This document shows, piece by piece, positions 5,112 to 5,144 of a stretch of DNA of 5,144 nucleotides. The position numbers and the translations under genes were made by a program. The DNA is from an uncultured Clostridia bacterium (GTDB lineage Bacteria; Bacillota; Clostridia; TANB77; CAG-508). The notes beneath the pieces were generated by a model, which saw only the letters and a list, made by a program, of their open reading frames with translations, was not told the DNA's origin and made no database searches. Numbering within the stretch: position 1 is the stretch's first letter; every line of letters starts with the position of its first letter. The stretch is from the NCBI GenBank assembly GCA_948946035.1, contig CARBKU010000109.1, positions 1-5,144 on the forward strand, given 5' to 3'.

Positions 5112-5144
5112 ATGAAAGATTTAGGAACAGTAATTAGTTTTACA
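5112..5144 (+). CDS. 5' end of a probable ABC-2 type transporter permease (partial)
   Basis: An ATG 1 nt after the ATPase stop codon opens a frame that runs off the window after 11 codons, MKDLGTVISFT. Close spacing implies co-transcription and translational coupling. ATPases of the NatA/YhaQ type are normally followed by their membrane permease (NatB/YhaP type), and this N-terminus, an amphipathic start before the first membrane segment, fits that. The purine-rich AAAAGGTAGGCGAG just upstream can serve as ribosome site. The identification rests mainly on context. Confidence 0.7.
   Translation, partial: MKDLGTVISFT

Overview
The window is very AT-rich, uses A/T-ending codons, has strong Shine-Dalgarno sites (GGAGG, AAGGAG) and textbook sigma-A-type promoters, and reads tryptophan as TGG. 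This points to a low-GC Firmicute, most likely an anaerobic clostridial or gut-type bacterium; the species cannot be named from the sequence. All confident genes lie on the + strand.

Layout: (1) Bases 1-310 hold no confident gene. They contain a hairpin/terminator-like 28-bp repeat, a second and longer 50-nt hairpin abutting it, and a near-consensus promoter. (2) Bases 311-1651 encode a stand-alone beta-CASP metallo-beta-lactamase-fold nuclease with all catalytic motifs intact. An exact second copy of the 28-bp repeat follows its stop codon, so the gene and its promoter sit between direct repeats. (3) Bases 1652-1857 carry that repeat, a possible decayed tiny ORF, and a promoter whose start-site region is covered by a perfect 9+9 bp palindrome. 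(4) Bases 1858-3561 encode an AMP-forming acyl-CoA synthetase of the long-chain fatty acid type. Its stop codon shares its last base with a hairpin terminator, which is the left member of a 36-bp inverted repeat pair. (5) After a short promoter region, bases 3746-5110 form one open frame joining an N-terminal Nudix hydrolase to a complete NatA-like ABC transporter ATPase. The linker is encoded by the right member of the 36-bp pair. (6) The first 11 codons of the probable permease partner start 1 nt after the ATPase and run off the window.

The genes do not form one pathway. The nuclease (RNA processing or decay), the acyl-CoA synthetase (fatty acid activation) and the Nudix-ABC/permease operon (export) each have their own promoter, and the first two are followed by hairpins that could end transcription. 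The most unusual part is the Nudix-ABC fusion: a repeated element bounds the Nudix module and supplies the linker, the ATPase has no visible start of its own, and isoleucine codon use shifts at the junction. The second most unusual part is the nuclease unit between two identical 28-bp hairpin repeats.
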